From Planctomycetota bacterium (GTDB taxonomy: Bacteria; Planctomycetota; UBA1135; UBA2386): DNA of 64,000 bases. Within the stretch, counting starts at the first letter, position 1. Every line of letters starts with the position of its first letter. The stretch lies in NCBI GenBank assembly GCA_020638735.1, contig JACKHZ010000010.1:186001-250000 (forward strand), given 5' to 3'. Of this stretch, positions 8,065 through 17,558 are shown piece after piece. Below the pieces are notes generated by a model. It saw only the letters and a program-made list of their open reading frames with translations, was not told the origin of the DNA and made no database searches. Position numbers and translations under genes: made by a program.

Positions 8065-8991
8065 TCAGTTCAGCACGGCGGTGACCGCGCCGGTGTGCGA
8101 GAACCCGTCGGCCGCCGCCGCGTCGAACACACCCCACTGGAACGAGATCGGCAGGCCGATCGCGCTCGGCTGGTCGGGCACCCACAGCGTGTAGGCGAAG
8201 CCGCCGGTGAGCGGGCTGGTCTGCGTCTTGGTGACGAAGGCCAGCAGCAGGTCGGGCGTGACGTAGAGGTCGGCGAAGCCGAGCGGCACGCCCGTCGGGA
8301 TCGGCGCGCCGAGCACCAGCACCGCGACGGCGTTGCGCGCGGCGTCGTCGAGCCAGACGTCGAGCGGGCTCGCCAGCGACGGCCAGCCGTGCACGCCGAT
8401 GGACGGCTCGCCGTAGATGCCGGGCTTGCCGGCGCCGTAGGCGAACGTGAACCCCGTCTGGTACGGCGCGAACAGCCGGAACTTGGCCGGCAGCGTCGTC
8501 TGCGCGTGCCACGTCGCGCCGTCGCTGACGCGCACCTCGACCGGCACGTTGGACGGTTCGTTCGGGTCGCTGACCGAGTGCTGGTGGAACATGCCGGTCA
8601 CGCGCCAGACGAGGAAGTAGTCGTCGCCGACGATCAGGTTGGCCGGCTGCGCGAACTCGGCGCCCTGGAAGCTGCGCGTGTGCGTCGTCGACCATTGACC
8701 CGGCTGGCCGACGAGCAGGTCGGGAAGACCGGTGGTGGTGTTGCGCGTGCGGATCTCGACCGTGTGCAGGGCAGGCGGCTGGTTGCCGGTGAACACCTGC
8801 GCCGCCGACACGACGGGCACGGTGGCCGTGAAGCGGAACGCCAGCACGCTCGCCGGCCAGCCCACCGCGTTGTTGGAGTACGACGGGTTGTCGTTGACGG
8901 AGAACGCGAACTGCTGGGCGCGCAGCGCGGCGGACGGGGGTAGCGCGGCGAAGGCGGCCGCGAGCGCCAACACGGGGACGAGGGAGCGCAT
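8065..8991 (-). CDS. Secreted beta-rich hypothetical protein
   Basis: A 308-residue protein with a clear signal peptide (LALAAAFAALPPSAALRAQ) and a body rich in beta-strand, Thr, Val and Pro. The C-terminal part (LGFADLYVTPDLLLAF, then ISFQWGVFDAAAADGFSHT) resembles the carboxy-terminal domain seen on many planctomycete exported proteins with 'Q-W-G-V-x-D' style endings. No enzyme motif is visible. It is likely a cell-surface or extracellular protein. It lies alone between a convergent lipoprotein and a divergent enoyl-CoA hydratase. Confidence 0.75.
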   Translation of the reverse strand: MRSLVPVLALAAAFAALPPSAALRAQQFAFSVNDNPSYSNNAVGWPASVLAFRFTATVPVVSAAQVFTGNQPPALHTVEIRTRNTTTGLPDLLVGQPGQWSTTHTRSFQGAEFAQPANLIVGDDYFLVWRVTGMFHQHSVSDPNEPSNVPVEVRVSDGATWHAQTTLPAKFRLFAPYQTGFTFAYGAGKPGIYGEPSIGVHGWPSLASPLDVWLDDAARNAVAVLVLGAPIPTGVPLGFADLYVTPDLLLAFVTKTQTSPLTGGFAYTLWVPDQPSAIGLPISFQWGVFDAAAADGFSHTGAVTAVLN

Positions 8992-9073
8992 CGGCGCATC
9001 ATGCCGCTCGGCGCGACGGCGGGCAGGGGCCGGCCTGGATTCGCGACCTGCTCCCGGCCAACCTTTGCAGCAG

Positions 9074-9859
9074 ATGAGCAGCTACCAGACCCTCGAAGTC
9101 ACCCAGGAAGGCCCGGTCCGGCACATCCGGCTCGACCGTCCCGACGTGCGCAACGCCTTCAACGGCCAGGTCGTGCTCGACCTGACGGCGGCGTTCACCG
9201 CGGCGGACACCGACGACACGACGCGCGTGGTGGTGCTGGCCGGCAACGGCAAGAGCTTCTCCGCCGGCGCCGACCTGTCGTGGATGCAGGAGCAGGCGAC
9301 GCTGCCGCACGCCGAGAACGCGCAGAGCGCCGACCGCATGGCGCGCATGTTCTTGGCCATCGCGCGCTGCAAGAAGCCGGTCGTCGGCCGCATCCACGGC
9401 CACGCGCTCGGGGGCGGCTCCGGGCTGACCGCGGCGGTCGATCTGGCGATCTGCAGCGAGACGTGCCTGTTCGGCCTGACCGAGGTCAAGCTCGGCATCG
9501 TGCCGGCGGTGATCTCGCCGTTCGTCATGCAGAAGATCGGCGCCGGCCGCGCGCGCACGCTGTTCCTGACCGGCGAGCGCTTCGACGGCAAGGAGGCGCA
9601 GCGCATCGGGCTCGTGCACCGCGCCGTGCCCGACGCCGAGCTCGACGCGGCCGTGGCCAAGGCGGTCGCCGAGCTGCTGTCGGCAGGCCCGTGTGCGGTC
9701 GCCAGCGCCAAGGAGCTGATCCAGGCCGTATCGCACCTCTCGCTCGAAGACGCCATCCCGGTGACGTCGAAGTGGATCGCCGACCTGCGCGCGACGCCCG
9801 AGGCCAAGGAGGGCTTCGCCGCGTTCCTCGAGAAGCGCCAGCCCGGTTGGATGAGCTGA
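9074..9859 (+). CDS. Enoyl-CoA hydratase/isomerase family, likely methylglutaconyl-CoA hydratase
   Basis: A 261-residue crotonase-fold enzyme. The oxyanion-hole motif FSAGADLSWM (near residue 60) is characteristic of methylglutaconyl-CoA hydratases of leucine/isovalerate breakdown. The second motif HGHALGGGSGLTAAVDLAI and FGLTEVKLGIVPAVISPFV carry the catalytic acidic residue region. It hydrates an enoyl-CoA in the cytosol. No carboxylase or lyase partners of leucine degradation are next to it, so the substrate is inferred from the motif alone. The start at 9074 gives the usual family length. Confidence 0.85.
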   Translation: MSSYQTLEVTQEGPVRHIRLDRPDVRNAFNGQVVLDLTAAFTAADTDDTTRVVVLAGNGKSFSAGADLSWMQEQATLPHAENAQSADRMARMFLAIARCKKPVVGRIHGHALGGGSGLTAAVDLAICSETCLFGLTEVKLGIVPAVISPFVMQKIGAGRARTLFLTGERFDGKEAQRIGLVHRAVPDAELDAAVAKAVAELLSAGPCAVASAKELIQAVSHLSLEDAIPVTSKWIADLRATPEAKEGFAAFLEKRQPGWMS

Positions 9860-9885
9860 CCCATCGGAGTGCCAAGGAGGAAGCC

Positions 9886-10704
9886 ATGGCCGTGAACAGA
9901 CTCTGGGCTGCGTTGCTGTCGCTGCCGGCGGCCAGCTGTGGCGTTTCCCTCGACTATGCGACCGACGACGTGCTCGCGCAGGACGCCGGCGGGCGGACGG
10001 CGCACAGCACGCCGCTGATCGAGATGAGCGGTCGGCGAGGGCGCGACGGCGCGCCGCAGCTGATCCAGGACGAGGACGGCGAACAGAGCCTGGCCGAGCT
10101 GCGCGCGGCGGTGCAGCGGCACCTCGGCGCCGCGTGCGTGCTCGACCCGGCGGCCGAGCCGATCGCGCTGCCGGCCGATCCGAACGAGATGGAGGCGTTG
10201 GTCGCCGGCCTCCGCGATCGCGACGTGCACCAGCTGCTGCTGCCGCGGCTGGTGCTGTCCGAGTACGGCGGTCGTCTGCACAGCACGGTCATGATCTGGA
10301 ATTGGCACCCGAGGCCTGGGTGCACGGACGTCGAGCTGGCTGCCGTCGTCGCGTTCATCCTCGTGCCCGGCATCGTCTGCAGCAGCCTGCAGATCAACGA
10401 GGAGGTCGCGCACGCCCGCATGCAGCTGGTCGCGATCGATCCGGTGGAAGGGCACCTGCTCGGTGTCTTCGACGGTGACGGCATCTACCAGGACTCCTGC
10501 ACGGCGTGGTCGTGGCGACCGCAGCGGCACCTGCCGGACGTGATGCGTGAGGCGTTGGCGGCGGCGATCGAGAGGTACGGTGACGCGGCGCGGGACGGGT
10601 TCCCGGACCGGAGACCGTTGCCCGCCGATTGGGCGGTGAACGTGCTGGAGTCACCCGTGGTCGAGTCGCCGGACGCTGCGGGACAGCAGGCCGGCGGCCA
10701 GTGA
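9886..10704 (+). CDS. Hypothetical lipoprotein with a strong ribosome-binding site
   Basis: A 272-residue protein whose start at 9886 is fixed by a perfect AAGGAGG at 9874-9880. The N-terminus ends in a weak lipobox AASC with Cys18. The rest is mixed alpha/beta with a central hydrophobic strand (VVAFILVPGIVCSSL) and no recognised motif. Its stop overlaps the GTG start of another small lipoprotein (GTGA), so the two are probably made together at the envelope. Confidence 0.7.
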   Translation: MAVNRLWAALLSLPAASCGVSLDYATDDVLAQDAGGRTAHSTPLIEMSGRRGRDGAPQLIQDEDGEQSLAELRAAVQRHLGAACVLDPAAEPIALPADPNEMEALVAGLRDRDVHQLLLPRLVLSEYGGRLHSTVMIWNWHPRPGCTDVELAAVVAFILVPGIVCSSLQINEEVAHARMQLVAIDPVEGHLLGVFDGDGIYQDSCTAWSWRPQRHLPDVMREALAAAIERYGDAARDGFPDRRPLPADWAVNVLESPVVESPDAAGQQAGGQ

Positions 10705-11060
10705 CCCGCGATCGGTCGGAGCTCCGCGCGGTCGCGCCGTCGCGCACCGACGCGCGCTGCCGGACGCCGCGGCAGAAGTCGTTGGCGACGACGGTGGTCT
10801 TGGCCCTTCTGCTGTCGCTGTCGAGCTGCTTCACGCTCGGCCTGTGGGGCTTCGCGCCGGAGACCGAGGTCGATGCCGACGGCAACGAACAGCAGGTCGC
10901 GGTCTACGACCAGGAGACCGAGTGGTCGTGGGGGCTGCTGGGCGTGCGTCTGCTGCTCACCCCGCTGACCGTCCTGCTGGACTTCGCGACTGCGCCCGTG
11001 CAGGTGTGGTTCTGGGGATCCGACGACGACGCCCCGCCGGGCGACTGCGCCGGCCGGTGA
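10701..11060 (+). CDS. Small lipoprotein coupled to the preceding gene
   Basis: A 119-residue protein beginning at a GTG that overlaps the previous stop. A hydrophobic stretch ends in LSSC, a plausible lipobox at Cys43. The segment before it is long for a signal peptide, so the true start may be a later TTG near codon 28. The C-terminal part has a hydrophobic LLLTPLTVLLDFATAPVQVW region that faintly recalls YceK/YidQ-type small lipoproteins. No function can be given. It converges on the S41-like gene. Confidence 0.55.
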   Translation: MTRDRSELRAVAPSRTDARCRTPRQKSLATTVVLALLLSLSSCFTLGLWGFAPETEVDADGNEQQVAVYDQETEWSWGLLGVRLLLTPLTVLLDFATAPVQVWFWGSDDDAPPGDCAGR

Positions 11061-11064
11061 CGCC

Positions 11065-12384
11065 TCAGCGCTCGCCGCGCAGGCGCGTCAGCGCCGCGTC
11101 GAGCACCGGATCGCCTGCGAGGTGCTGCTCCGGGGTGCTGGCGACGACGAGGTTGGGCTCGACGCCTTCGCCGTCGAACGTCGCGCCGTTGGCGCGCAGC
11201 AACAGCCAGTGCGGCAATCGCACCGAGAGCCCGGGGGCCAGCTGGTGCAGCTGCGGCGCGCCGACCGAGCCGTAGCTGCGGGCGCCGACCAGCACGGCGT
11301 CGCGCGCCCGTTGCATCATCATCAGGAACAGCTCGCCGGCGTCGCGCACGCCGGGGCCGGTCAACACCGCGACCGGTCCGTCGAACACGTCCCGTCCGTC
11401 GTTGCCGCGCATGGTGTGCGGTACGACGTCGCGGAAGCCGCCCTCGGCCGTGACGTCGCGCTCGCGGTGCATCGCGTAGGTGTGCTCTCCGGCGACGAAG
11501 AACGCGGCGATCCGGCGGGCGGCGTCCTCGTCGCCGGCGTGGCAGGTCCGCACGTCGAGGACCAGCGCCTTGCAGTCGTTCAGTGAGCGCAGCGCCTGCA
11601 GCAGCTGGTCGAGCTCACGGCGTTGCAGCGCGAAGCTGTCGATCTGCAGGTAGCCGATCCGGTCTTCGGTGCGGGCCATCCGGCCGACCCGCTCGACCCT
11701 CTGCAGCTGCGCCAGGCGGAGCTGCAGGCCCGGCAGCGCGAAGTTCGCCGGCTCGGCCGGTGCGCTGGTCGGGATCGTCGTCCTGCCCCAGACGACGTCG
11801 ACGTCGACGTCCTGGCCCTGGCCGAGCACGTCGGTCAGCGCCAGCGCCAGCGCCGGGCCGCTACGGCTGGAGGTCACCTGCTCCAGGTGGTCCGCGATGG
11901 CTCGATCCCAGTCCACGCCGCGGCTGTCGCGCCGCGAGTAGTGCTCCCGAAGCGCCGTGCGCAGGCGTTCGAGCGCGGCCGCGACGGTGCCTTCGGGCAG
12001 CGGCTCGCCGCGGGTGGCGAAGCGCCAGGACGTCGGCATGGCGCCGACTCCTTCGGCGTCGACGAAGCGCGGCGCGCCGCGCGACAGGTCGAGCGCGTAG
12101 ATGCGGTCGGCCTCGAGCCCCACCTGCAGGCGGAACGTGCGCCGGTCGAGCCACTGCGTGGCGCTGACGGCGGGCCAGAGCGCCCGCTCGCCGCCGACCC
12201 CGTGGCCGGCGGTGTCCATGTCGCGATCGAAGGTGACCGTCAGGTGCGTGGTCGCTGCAGGGTCCAGCTCGGCTGCGCAGTCGGGCGGGTCGAGCCCGAC
12301 GACGTGCGGCCGGTCCTGCGCGGCGAGCGGCGCGGTGAGCAGCGCGAGCGCCGCGAGTCGGCGGGTGACGGACGTGGCGTTCAT
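11065..12384 (-). CDS. S41-family peptidase-like protein with N-terminal Ig-like domain; catalytic serine apparently missing
   Basis: A 439-residue exported protein with signal peptide (RLAALALLTAPLAAQ), an SbsA-type Ig-like domain (about residues 25-130) and a C-terminal S41 tail-protease fold. The fold shows DRIGYLQIDSF, CKALVLDVRTC, GPVAVLTGPGVRDAGELF and VGARSYGSVG. In active family members the block before the GE carries the nucleophile serine (for example SSGE or SASE). Here it reads VRDAGE, so it may be inactive. Its ATG overlaps the stop of the transglutaminase gene (ATGA), making it the last gene of the MoxR module. Confidence 0.8.
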   Translation of the reverse strand: MNATSVTRRLAALALLTAPLAAQDRPHVVGLDPPDCAAELDPAATTHLTVTFDRDMDTAGHGVGGERALWPAVSATQWLDRRTFRLQVGLEADRIYALDLSRGAPRFVDAEGVGAMPTSWRFATRGEPLPEGTVAAALERLRTALREHYSRRDSRGVDWDRAIADHLEQVTSSRSGPALALALTDVLGQGQDVDVDVVWGRTTIPTSAPAEPANFALPGLQLRLAQLQRVERVGRMARTEDRIGYLQIDSFALQRRELDQLLQALRSLNDCKALVLDVRTCHAGDEDAARRIAAFFVAGEHTYAMHRERDVTAEGGFRDVVPHTMRGNDGRDVFDGPVAVLTGPGVRDAGELFLMMMQRARDAVLVGARSYGSVGAPQLHQLAPGLSVRLPHWLLLRANGATFDGEGVEPNLVVASTPEQHLAGDPVLDAALTRLRGER

Positions 12385-14303
12385 GAGCGGCCTCCGGGTG
12401 CGGCGTAGCGGCGTTGTTCGTGTCGGCGAACGGCGCGTTCCAGCTCCGCGCGCGCGGTCGGCGGCAGCGCGGCGACCGGGGCGCGGGCCAGCAGTTCTCG
12501 CGGTGTCTCGCCCCGCGCGAGCCGCAGCCCGCAGCGGCGCAGCGCGCGTTCGAGGTCGGCGATCGCGGGCGCGCGGCGACGACGCCGGCGCAGCATCAGC
12601 AGGGCCGCCAGCGCGACGAGCAGGATCGTCGGCGCAGGGTGGCGCAGCGGCAGCGTGGCGAGCGCGGCGAGCCACGAGCGTTGCGCCTCCGCGTCGAACC
12701 CCGTCACCTGCGCCCACAGGTCTTCGAGGCCGCCGGTCAGCGCGTCCCACCAACCCTGTGCCTGCGTCTGCTCGCGCAGCACATCGGCGGCCGGCGTCGC
12801 GTCGAACGTGTGCCAGCTGCCGTCGGCGGCGAGCACCTCGACCCAGGCGTGCGCGTCGCGTGCGCGCGTGACCAGCGCGGTCCCGTCGGCGCTCGGTTCG
12901 TGCACCAGGAAGCCGCCGACGAGGCGGCACGGCACGCCCTGATCGCGCAGCAGCAGCGCCAGCGCGGTCGCGAAGTACTCGCAGTGGCCGGCGGCCGTGC
13001 CGAGCAGGAACTCGCCGAAGTTCGCGGCGAAGCCCTGGCCGCCCGGCAGCTGGTAGCGGCGGTTGCGCTCCAGCCAGTCGCTCGCGGCGGCGGCGATCGC
13101 CAGGTCGTCGGCGTCGGCCGGCAGCGACGCGCGCAGCTGGGTCGAGAGGTCGTGCAGCAGGTCGGGCAGACGCTCGCGCGGCAGCGCCGACAGCAGCGCG
13201 CGGGTGGCGGCACTCGGCGCCGTCGACGGGGCGGGCTGGGCGATACCGACCGTGTAGATCATCGGGCCGGCGGGCACGTCGCCGACGCGGACGACCGAGA
13301 AGGCGGCGTCGCTGCGCGAGTCGAGCAGGCGCCCGGCCGCGCGTTCGGGCGTGAGCCGGGTCGCGTTCATCGGCACCGGCGGGTGCTCCTCGATGCCGGC
13401 CGAGAACAGCTGCACCCGCACCTGCGTGCGTGGCGGCCCGCGTTCGTCGCGGCGCCAGCTGCCGTCGCTGCGCGACTGCCAGACGGTGTCGGTGGCGAAC
13501 CGCGAGCCGAGCCGGCCCGCGTCCTGCGGCGACCAGGTGCGGCCGTCGAAGTCGGTGAAGGCGATCGCCCGCCAGTGCGTCGGCACCTCGTCGAGGCTGC
13601 CCGACAGCGGCGTGAAGCGCGCCACGACCTGGTCCCCCGGTGGCGATCTGCCGCCGCGGTCGAGTTCGATGCGCTCGGTCAGTCCCGCTTGCAGCTGTTC
13701 GCCGAACGACAGGCGCTCGTCGAGCCAGCCGCGGCGCTCGAAGTCACGCGGCCACAGCACGAACACGGCGGCGGTGGCGACGCCGACGACGGCCGCGCGG
13801 CGCAGGCAGTAGGCCAGCACTCCGGGCGGCAAGGCCGTGGCGACGCGGCCGCCGGCGCGCAGCGCGTGGACCGTCAGCGCCGGCACGAGCAGCGCGCCGT
13901 GCGCGGCGAACAGCAGCGACCAGGAGATGTCCGGGGCGAAGAAGCTGGTGACGAACGCGATCAGGAACGAGTTGAAGAACGTCAGGTCCGGCCGCTGGCG
14001 TTCCCCGACGTTGTTGAGCAGATGCACCTGGCACAGCACGGCGAGCACCAGCCCGTCTTCGAGCATGTGCAGCAGGCCGGTGCTGGTGGCGTTCTGCACC
14101 AGCATCGCGAACACGATCAGCACGCCGACGTTCCACGCCGCGCGGTAGAGGGTGAAGCGTTGCAGGCGGCGCATCCACGGCGACGCCAGCGCCAGCAGCC
14201 ACAGCGGCGCGAGCGCGAGGCCCGGCACCGCGTGGGTGGCGTGCACGAAGCCCAGGTCGAGCAGCGTCAACGCCAGCAGCATCAGGTGCAGCGGTTCGAT
14301 CAC
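12381..14303 (-). CDS. DUF3488/transglutaminase-like protein (TgpA type)
   Basis: A 640-residue protein. The N-terminal third has about six or more membrane helices (DUF3488). A periplasmic region follows with a transglutaminase-like core: Cys in GTAAGHCEYFATAL, His in ARDAHAWVEVL and Asp in WHTFDATPA form the complete Cys-His-Asp triad. A further helix (LRHPAPTILLVALAALLML) precedes a short cytosolic DUF4129-like tail. Such proteins pair with DUF58 and MoxR proteins. Both ends overlap the neighbouring genes by four bases, so this is a tight operon. The substrate is not known. Confidence 0.92.
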   Translation of the reverse strand: MIEPLHLMLLALTLLDLGFVHATHAVPGLALAPLWLLALASPWMRRLQRFTLYRAAWNVGVLIVFAMLVQNATSTGLLHMLEDGLVLAVLCQVHLLNNVGERQRPDLTFFNSFLIAFVTSFFAPDISWSLLFAAHGALLVPALTVHALRAGGRVATALPPGVLAYCLRRAAVVGVATAAVFVLWPRDFERRGWLDERLSFGEQLQAGLTERIELDRGGRSPPGDQVVARFTPLSGSLDEVPTHWRAIAFTDFDGRTWSPQDAGRLGSRFATDTVWQSRSDGSWRRDERGPPRTQVRVQLFSAGIEEHPPVPMNATRLTPERAAGRLLDSRSDAAFSVVRVGDVPAGPMIYTVGIAQPAPSTAPSAATRALLSALPRERLPDLLHDLSTQLRASLPADADDLAIAAAASDWLERNRRYQLPGGQGFAANFGEFLLGTAAGHCEYFATALALLLRDQGVPCRLVGGFLVHEPSADGTALVTRARDAHAWVEVLAADGSWHTFDATPAADVLREQTQAQGWWDALTGGLEDLWAQVTGFDAEAQRSWLAALATLPLRHPAPTILLVALAALLMLRRRRRRAPAIADLERALRRCGLRLARGETPRELLARAPVAALPPTARAELERAVRRHEQRRYAAPGGRS

Positions 14304-15274
14304 CGGCGACCTCCCGGCGGGCGTGGCAGCGCCCGTGCACCCGGCCGCCGCGGCGGCGCCGCGGCGTCGGCGGGCAGCCGCTCGGCGCCGGCGAGCCAGC
14401 GCAGCGCCGCGTCGAGCCCGACGCGTTCGGCGCCGACGTGCAGCGAAGCGCCCTGGCTGTGCAGCGTGACCGGTCCACCGCCGTCGGCGGCGGCGAGGAC
14501 CAGCGCCGCGGCCTCGACCAGCGCGCGCTCGAAGGTCGCTTCGTCGAGGCGGCGGTCGAGCACCACCTGCGCGGTCTCGGCCTGCTCGCGTTCGCGCTCC
14601 TTGACGATCGCGGTGCCACGGCGCGCGGTCGCCTTCCAGTGCACGTCGCCGATCGCGTCACCGCTGCGGAACTCGCGCAGGCCGCTCCAGCTCGCGCCGC
14701 GGCCGGGCAACGCCGGCGCGTTGCCCTCGTCGCCTTCGGGGTCGGCCGCGCCGCCGGGGGGTGCGTCGGCGCGAGGCGCAGCGGGCCAGGTGACCAGCTC
14801 GCCGCGCGTCGGCACCTCGAGCCGCGCCTCGAACAGGCCGAACGGGAACGACGACGACAGCCGCACGTGGCCGACTTCGTGCACGCCGCGCCGCAGTGGG
14901 GTGAGCGCGCCGTGCAGCAACGTCGGGCCGTCGACTGCCATCGCGGTACCGACGCCGCACGGGCCGCCGCCGGTCGGCACGACGACGTCGACACCGAAGC
15001 GGCGCCGGGCGCCGCCGTCGAGCGTGATCGCGACCTGTCGTGGCGCGCCGGCGGCCGCCAACGGCGCGTCGAACGCGACCGCCTGCAGGCCGCGCACGTT
15101 GCGCACCGTCGCCAACAGCCCGACCGCGCCCAGCACGCAGCAGAAGGCGAGCAGCAGGAAGAACAGGTTGCTGTAGCTGGTGGCGAAGAACGCGAGCTCG
15201 AGCGCGGCGAACAGCATCAGGCCCTTGCCGCCCAGGGCGGTCGGGCGGAGGGTCAACCGCGCGCGGTGCGTCAT
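14300..15274 (-). CDS. DUF58 domain-containing protein
   Basis: A 324-residue protein. Two adjacent N-terminal membrane helices (GLMLFAALELAFFATS and LFFLLLAFCCVLGAVGLL) anchor it. The DUF58 signature is the segment LREFRSGDAIGDVHWKATARRG around residues 210-235. DUF58 proteins have a von Willebrand A-like fold and work with MoxR AAA+ ATPases, probably in assembling or maturing metal-dependent complexes. It lies between the MoxR and transglutaminase genes. The start overlaps nothing upstream, and 16 bp separate it from the MoxR stop. Confidence 0.92.
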   Translation of the reverse strand: MTHRARLTLRPTALGGKGLMLFAALELAFFATSYSNLFFLLLAFCCVLGAVGLLATVRNVRGLQAVAFDAPLAAAGAPRQVAITLDGGARRRFGVDVVVPTGGGPCGVGTAMAVDGPTLLHGALTPLRRGVHEVGHVRLSSSFPFGLFEARLEVPTRGELVTWPAAPRADAPPGGAADPEGDEGNAPALPGRGASWSGLREFRSGDAIGDVHWKATARRGTAIVKEREREQAETAQVVLDRRLDEATFERALVEAAALVLAAADGGGPVTLHSQGASLHVGAERVGLDAALRWLAGAERLPADAAAPPRRPGARALPRPPGGRR

Positions 15275-15290
15275 CTTCGTCGCCCCGCGG

Positions 15291-16301
<1,011 letters not shown>

Positions 16302-16306
16302 CGACG

Positions 16307-16813
16307 CTACGTGCGCAGCAGGTGGCGGAAGCGCTCGTCGCGGCGCAGCGAGTCGAAGTCGGGCTCGTCCTTGGCGAAGTCCCGGAACTCGGCGCCGAGC
16401 CCGCACGCGACGCTCAGCGCGTCGATCGCCGCGGTCGCGTCGCCGGCCAGCGCGTGGTAGCACGCGAGGTTGAACCAGCCGAGGCCGGATTGGTGGGTGC
16501 GCGCGACCAGGCGCGCCGCGCAGGCGATCGCGCCGGGCAGGTCGGCGGCGCGGCGGCGGCACCAGGCCTCGGTCAGGTCGAGCCAGTCCTGGTCGTGGTA
16601 GGCCGGGCGCAGCTCGTCGAGGTCGATGAGCGCGGCGCGATACTCGCCGAGCCGGGCGTTGGCGCGCACCCGCAGCTCGAGGCCGAGCGCGCGGCCTTCG
16701 GGGTCGTCGAGCAGCGGCGGCAGCAGCTCGAGCGCGCGTTCGGGGCAGCGCAGATCGAGCCAACCGTCGACCTGATCGACGAGCCGCTGCAGTCGTTCGG
16801 GGACAGGAAGCAC
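16307..16813 (-). CDS. TPR-like repeat protein
   Basis: A 168-residue helical protein. The pattern of paired helices (ALELLPPLLDDPEGRALGLEL, cut at W-F-N-L-A-C-Y-H-A-L-A-G-D-A) fits tetratricopeptide repeats, and the last repeat ends with a SVACGLGAEFRDFAKDEPDF motif like those in planctomycete TPR-end domains. I use the GTG at 16813, two bases after the stop of the hydrolase gene. It probably mediates protein contacts. It sits between the hydrolase and the MoxR module and may be co-transcribed with both. Confidence 0.7.
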   Translation of the reverse strand: MLPVPERLQRLVDQVDGWLDLRCPERALELLPPLLDDPEGRALGLELRVRANARLGEYRAALIDLDELRPAYHDQDWLDLTEAWCRRRAADLPGAIACAARLVARTHQSGLGWFNLACYHALAGDATAAIDALSVACGLGAEFRDFAKDEPDFDSLRRDERFRHLLRT

Positions 16814-16815
16814 GG

Positions 16816-17535
16816 TCAGGCGCCTCGCGCGTCGACCGGGAAGTGGTCGAGGCGCTGCCAGATCTCGGCGGCGGCGGTGTTGAGCCGATGGTCTCCGTCG
16901 GGGACCAGCCAGAGCTGCTTGTGCGGCGTTTGCATCGCGGCGAAGAAGTGCTGGCTGACGACCGGCGGGATGGTCTCGTCGGCGGTGCCGTGCACCAGCA
17001 GCGTCGGCACCGAGAGGCGCGCCGGCAAGCCCCGTTCGTCGAGGGCGAGCGCATCGGCGATGACGCGCTCCTCGACGTGGAAGCCGTCGCCCTGGCTGGT
17101 CCACAGGCGGCCCTGCGGATCGAGGCGTTCGCGCAGGCGCGGCATCAGGCCGAACGCCGGCGCCAGCAGCGCGAGGCGTCGCACGAGGTCGGGGCGCGCG
17201 GCGGCGGCGTAGGCGCCGACCAGCCCGCCGAGGCTCGAGCCGACCAGCCACGCCGGGCCGGTGCGTTCGAGCACGGCGATGGTGTCGGCGATCAGCTCGC
17301 TGACCGCGACGCGGCCGATGCGTCCCGACGACTCGCCGTGCCCGCGCAGGTCGAAGCGCACGAAGCCGCGGCCGGCCGCCGCAGCGTGGGTGAGCAGCGA
17401 GGTGCTCTTCTCGCCGGCGCGCACCGAGGCCAGGCCGTGCAGGAACACGTAGCACGGCCCCGCGCCACGACGCTCGTCGCCGACCACGAAGTGGCCGTCG
17501 CCGAGCTCGATGCGGAAGGTCTCCGTCGTGACCAA
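16816..17535 (-). CDS. Alpha/beta hydrolase
   Basis: A 239-residue cytosolic enzyme of the alpha/beta hydrolase fold. It has the HGLAS oxyanion segment, GHGESSG, nucleophile elbow GSSLGG (Ser), acid in LLVHGTADETIP and His in DGDHRL, so the triad is complete. It resembles esterases and serine aminopeptidase-type hydrolases. No ATG or GTG is available near the N-terminus. I use TTG 17535 (preceded by a GAGGCG-like site), so the start is uncertain. It lies directly downstream of the GreA fusion gene on the same strand. Confidence 0.85.
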   Translation of the reverse strand: MVTTETFRIELGDGHFVVGDERRGAGPCYVFLHGLASVRAGEKSTSLLTHAAAAGRGFVRFDLRGHGESSGRIGRVAVSELIADTIAVLERTGPAWLVGSSLGGLVGAYAAAARPDLVRRLALLAPAFGLMPRLRERLDPQGRLWTSQGDGFHVEERVIADALALDERGLPARLSVPTLLVHGTADETIPPVVSQHFFAAMQTPHKQLWLVPDGDHRLNTAAAEIWQRLDHFPVDARGA

Positions 17536-17558
17536 GCGTGCGCCTCGCGGCGGCGGGA

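Noticed and set aside
12414..15176. Long plus-strand frame opposite the MoxR module
   Set aside because: Gln/Arg/His-rich mirror of the DUF58/transglutaminase coding strand, with no recognised domain.
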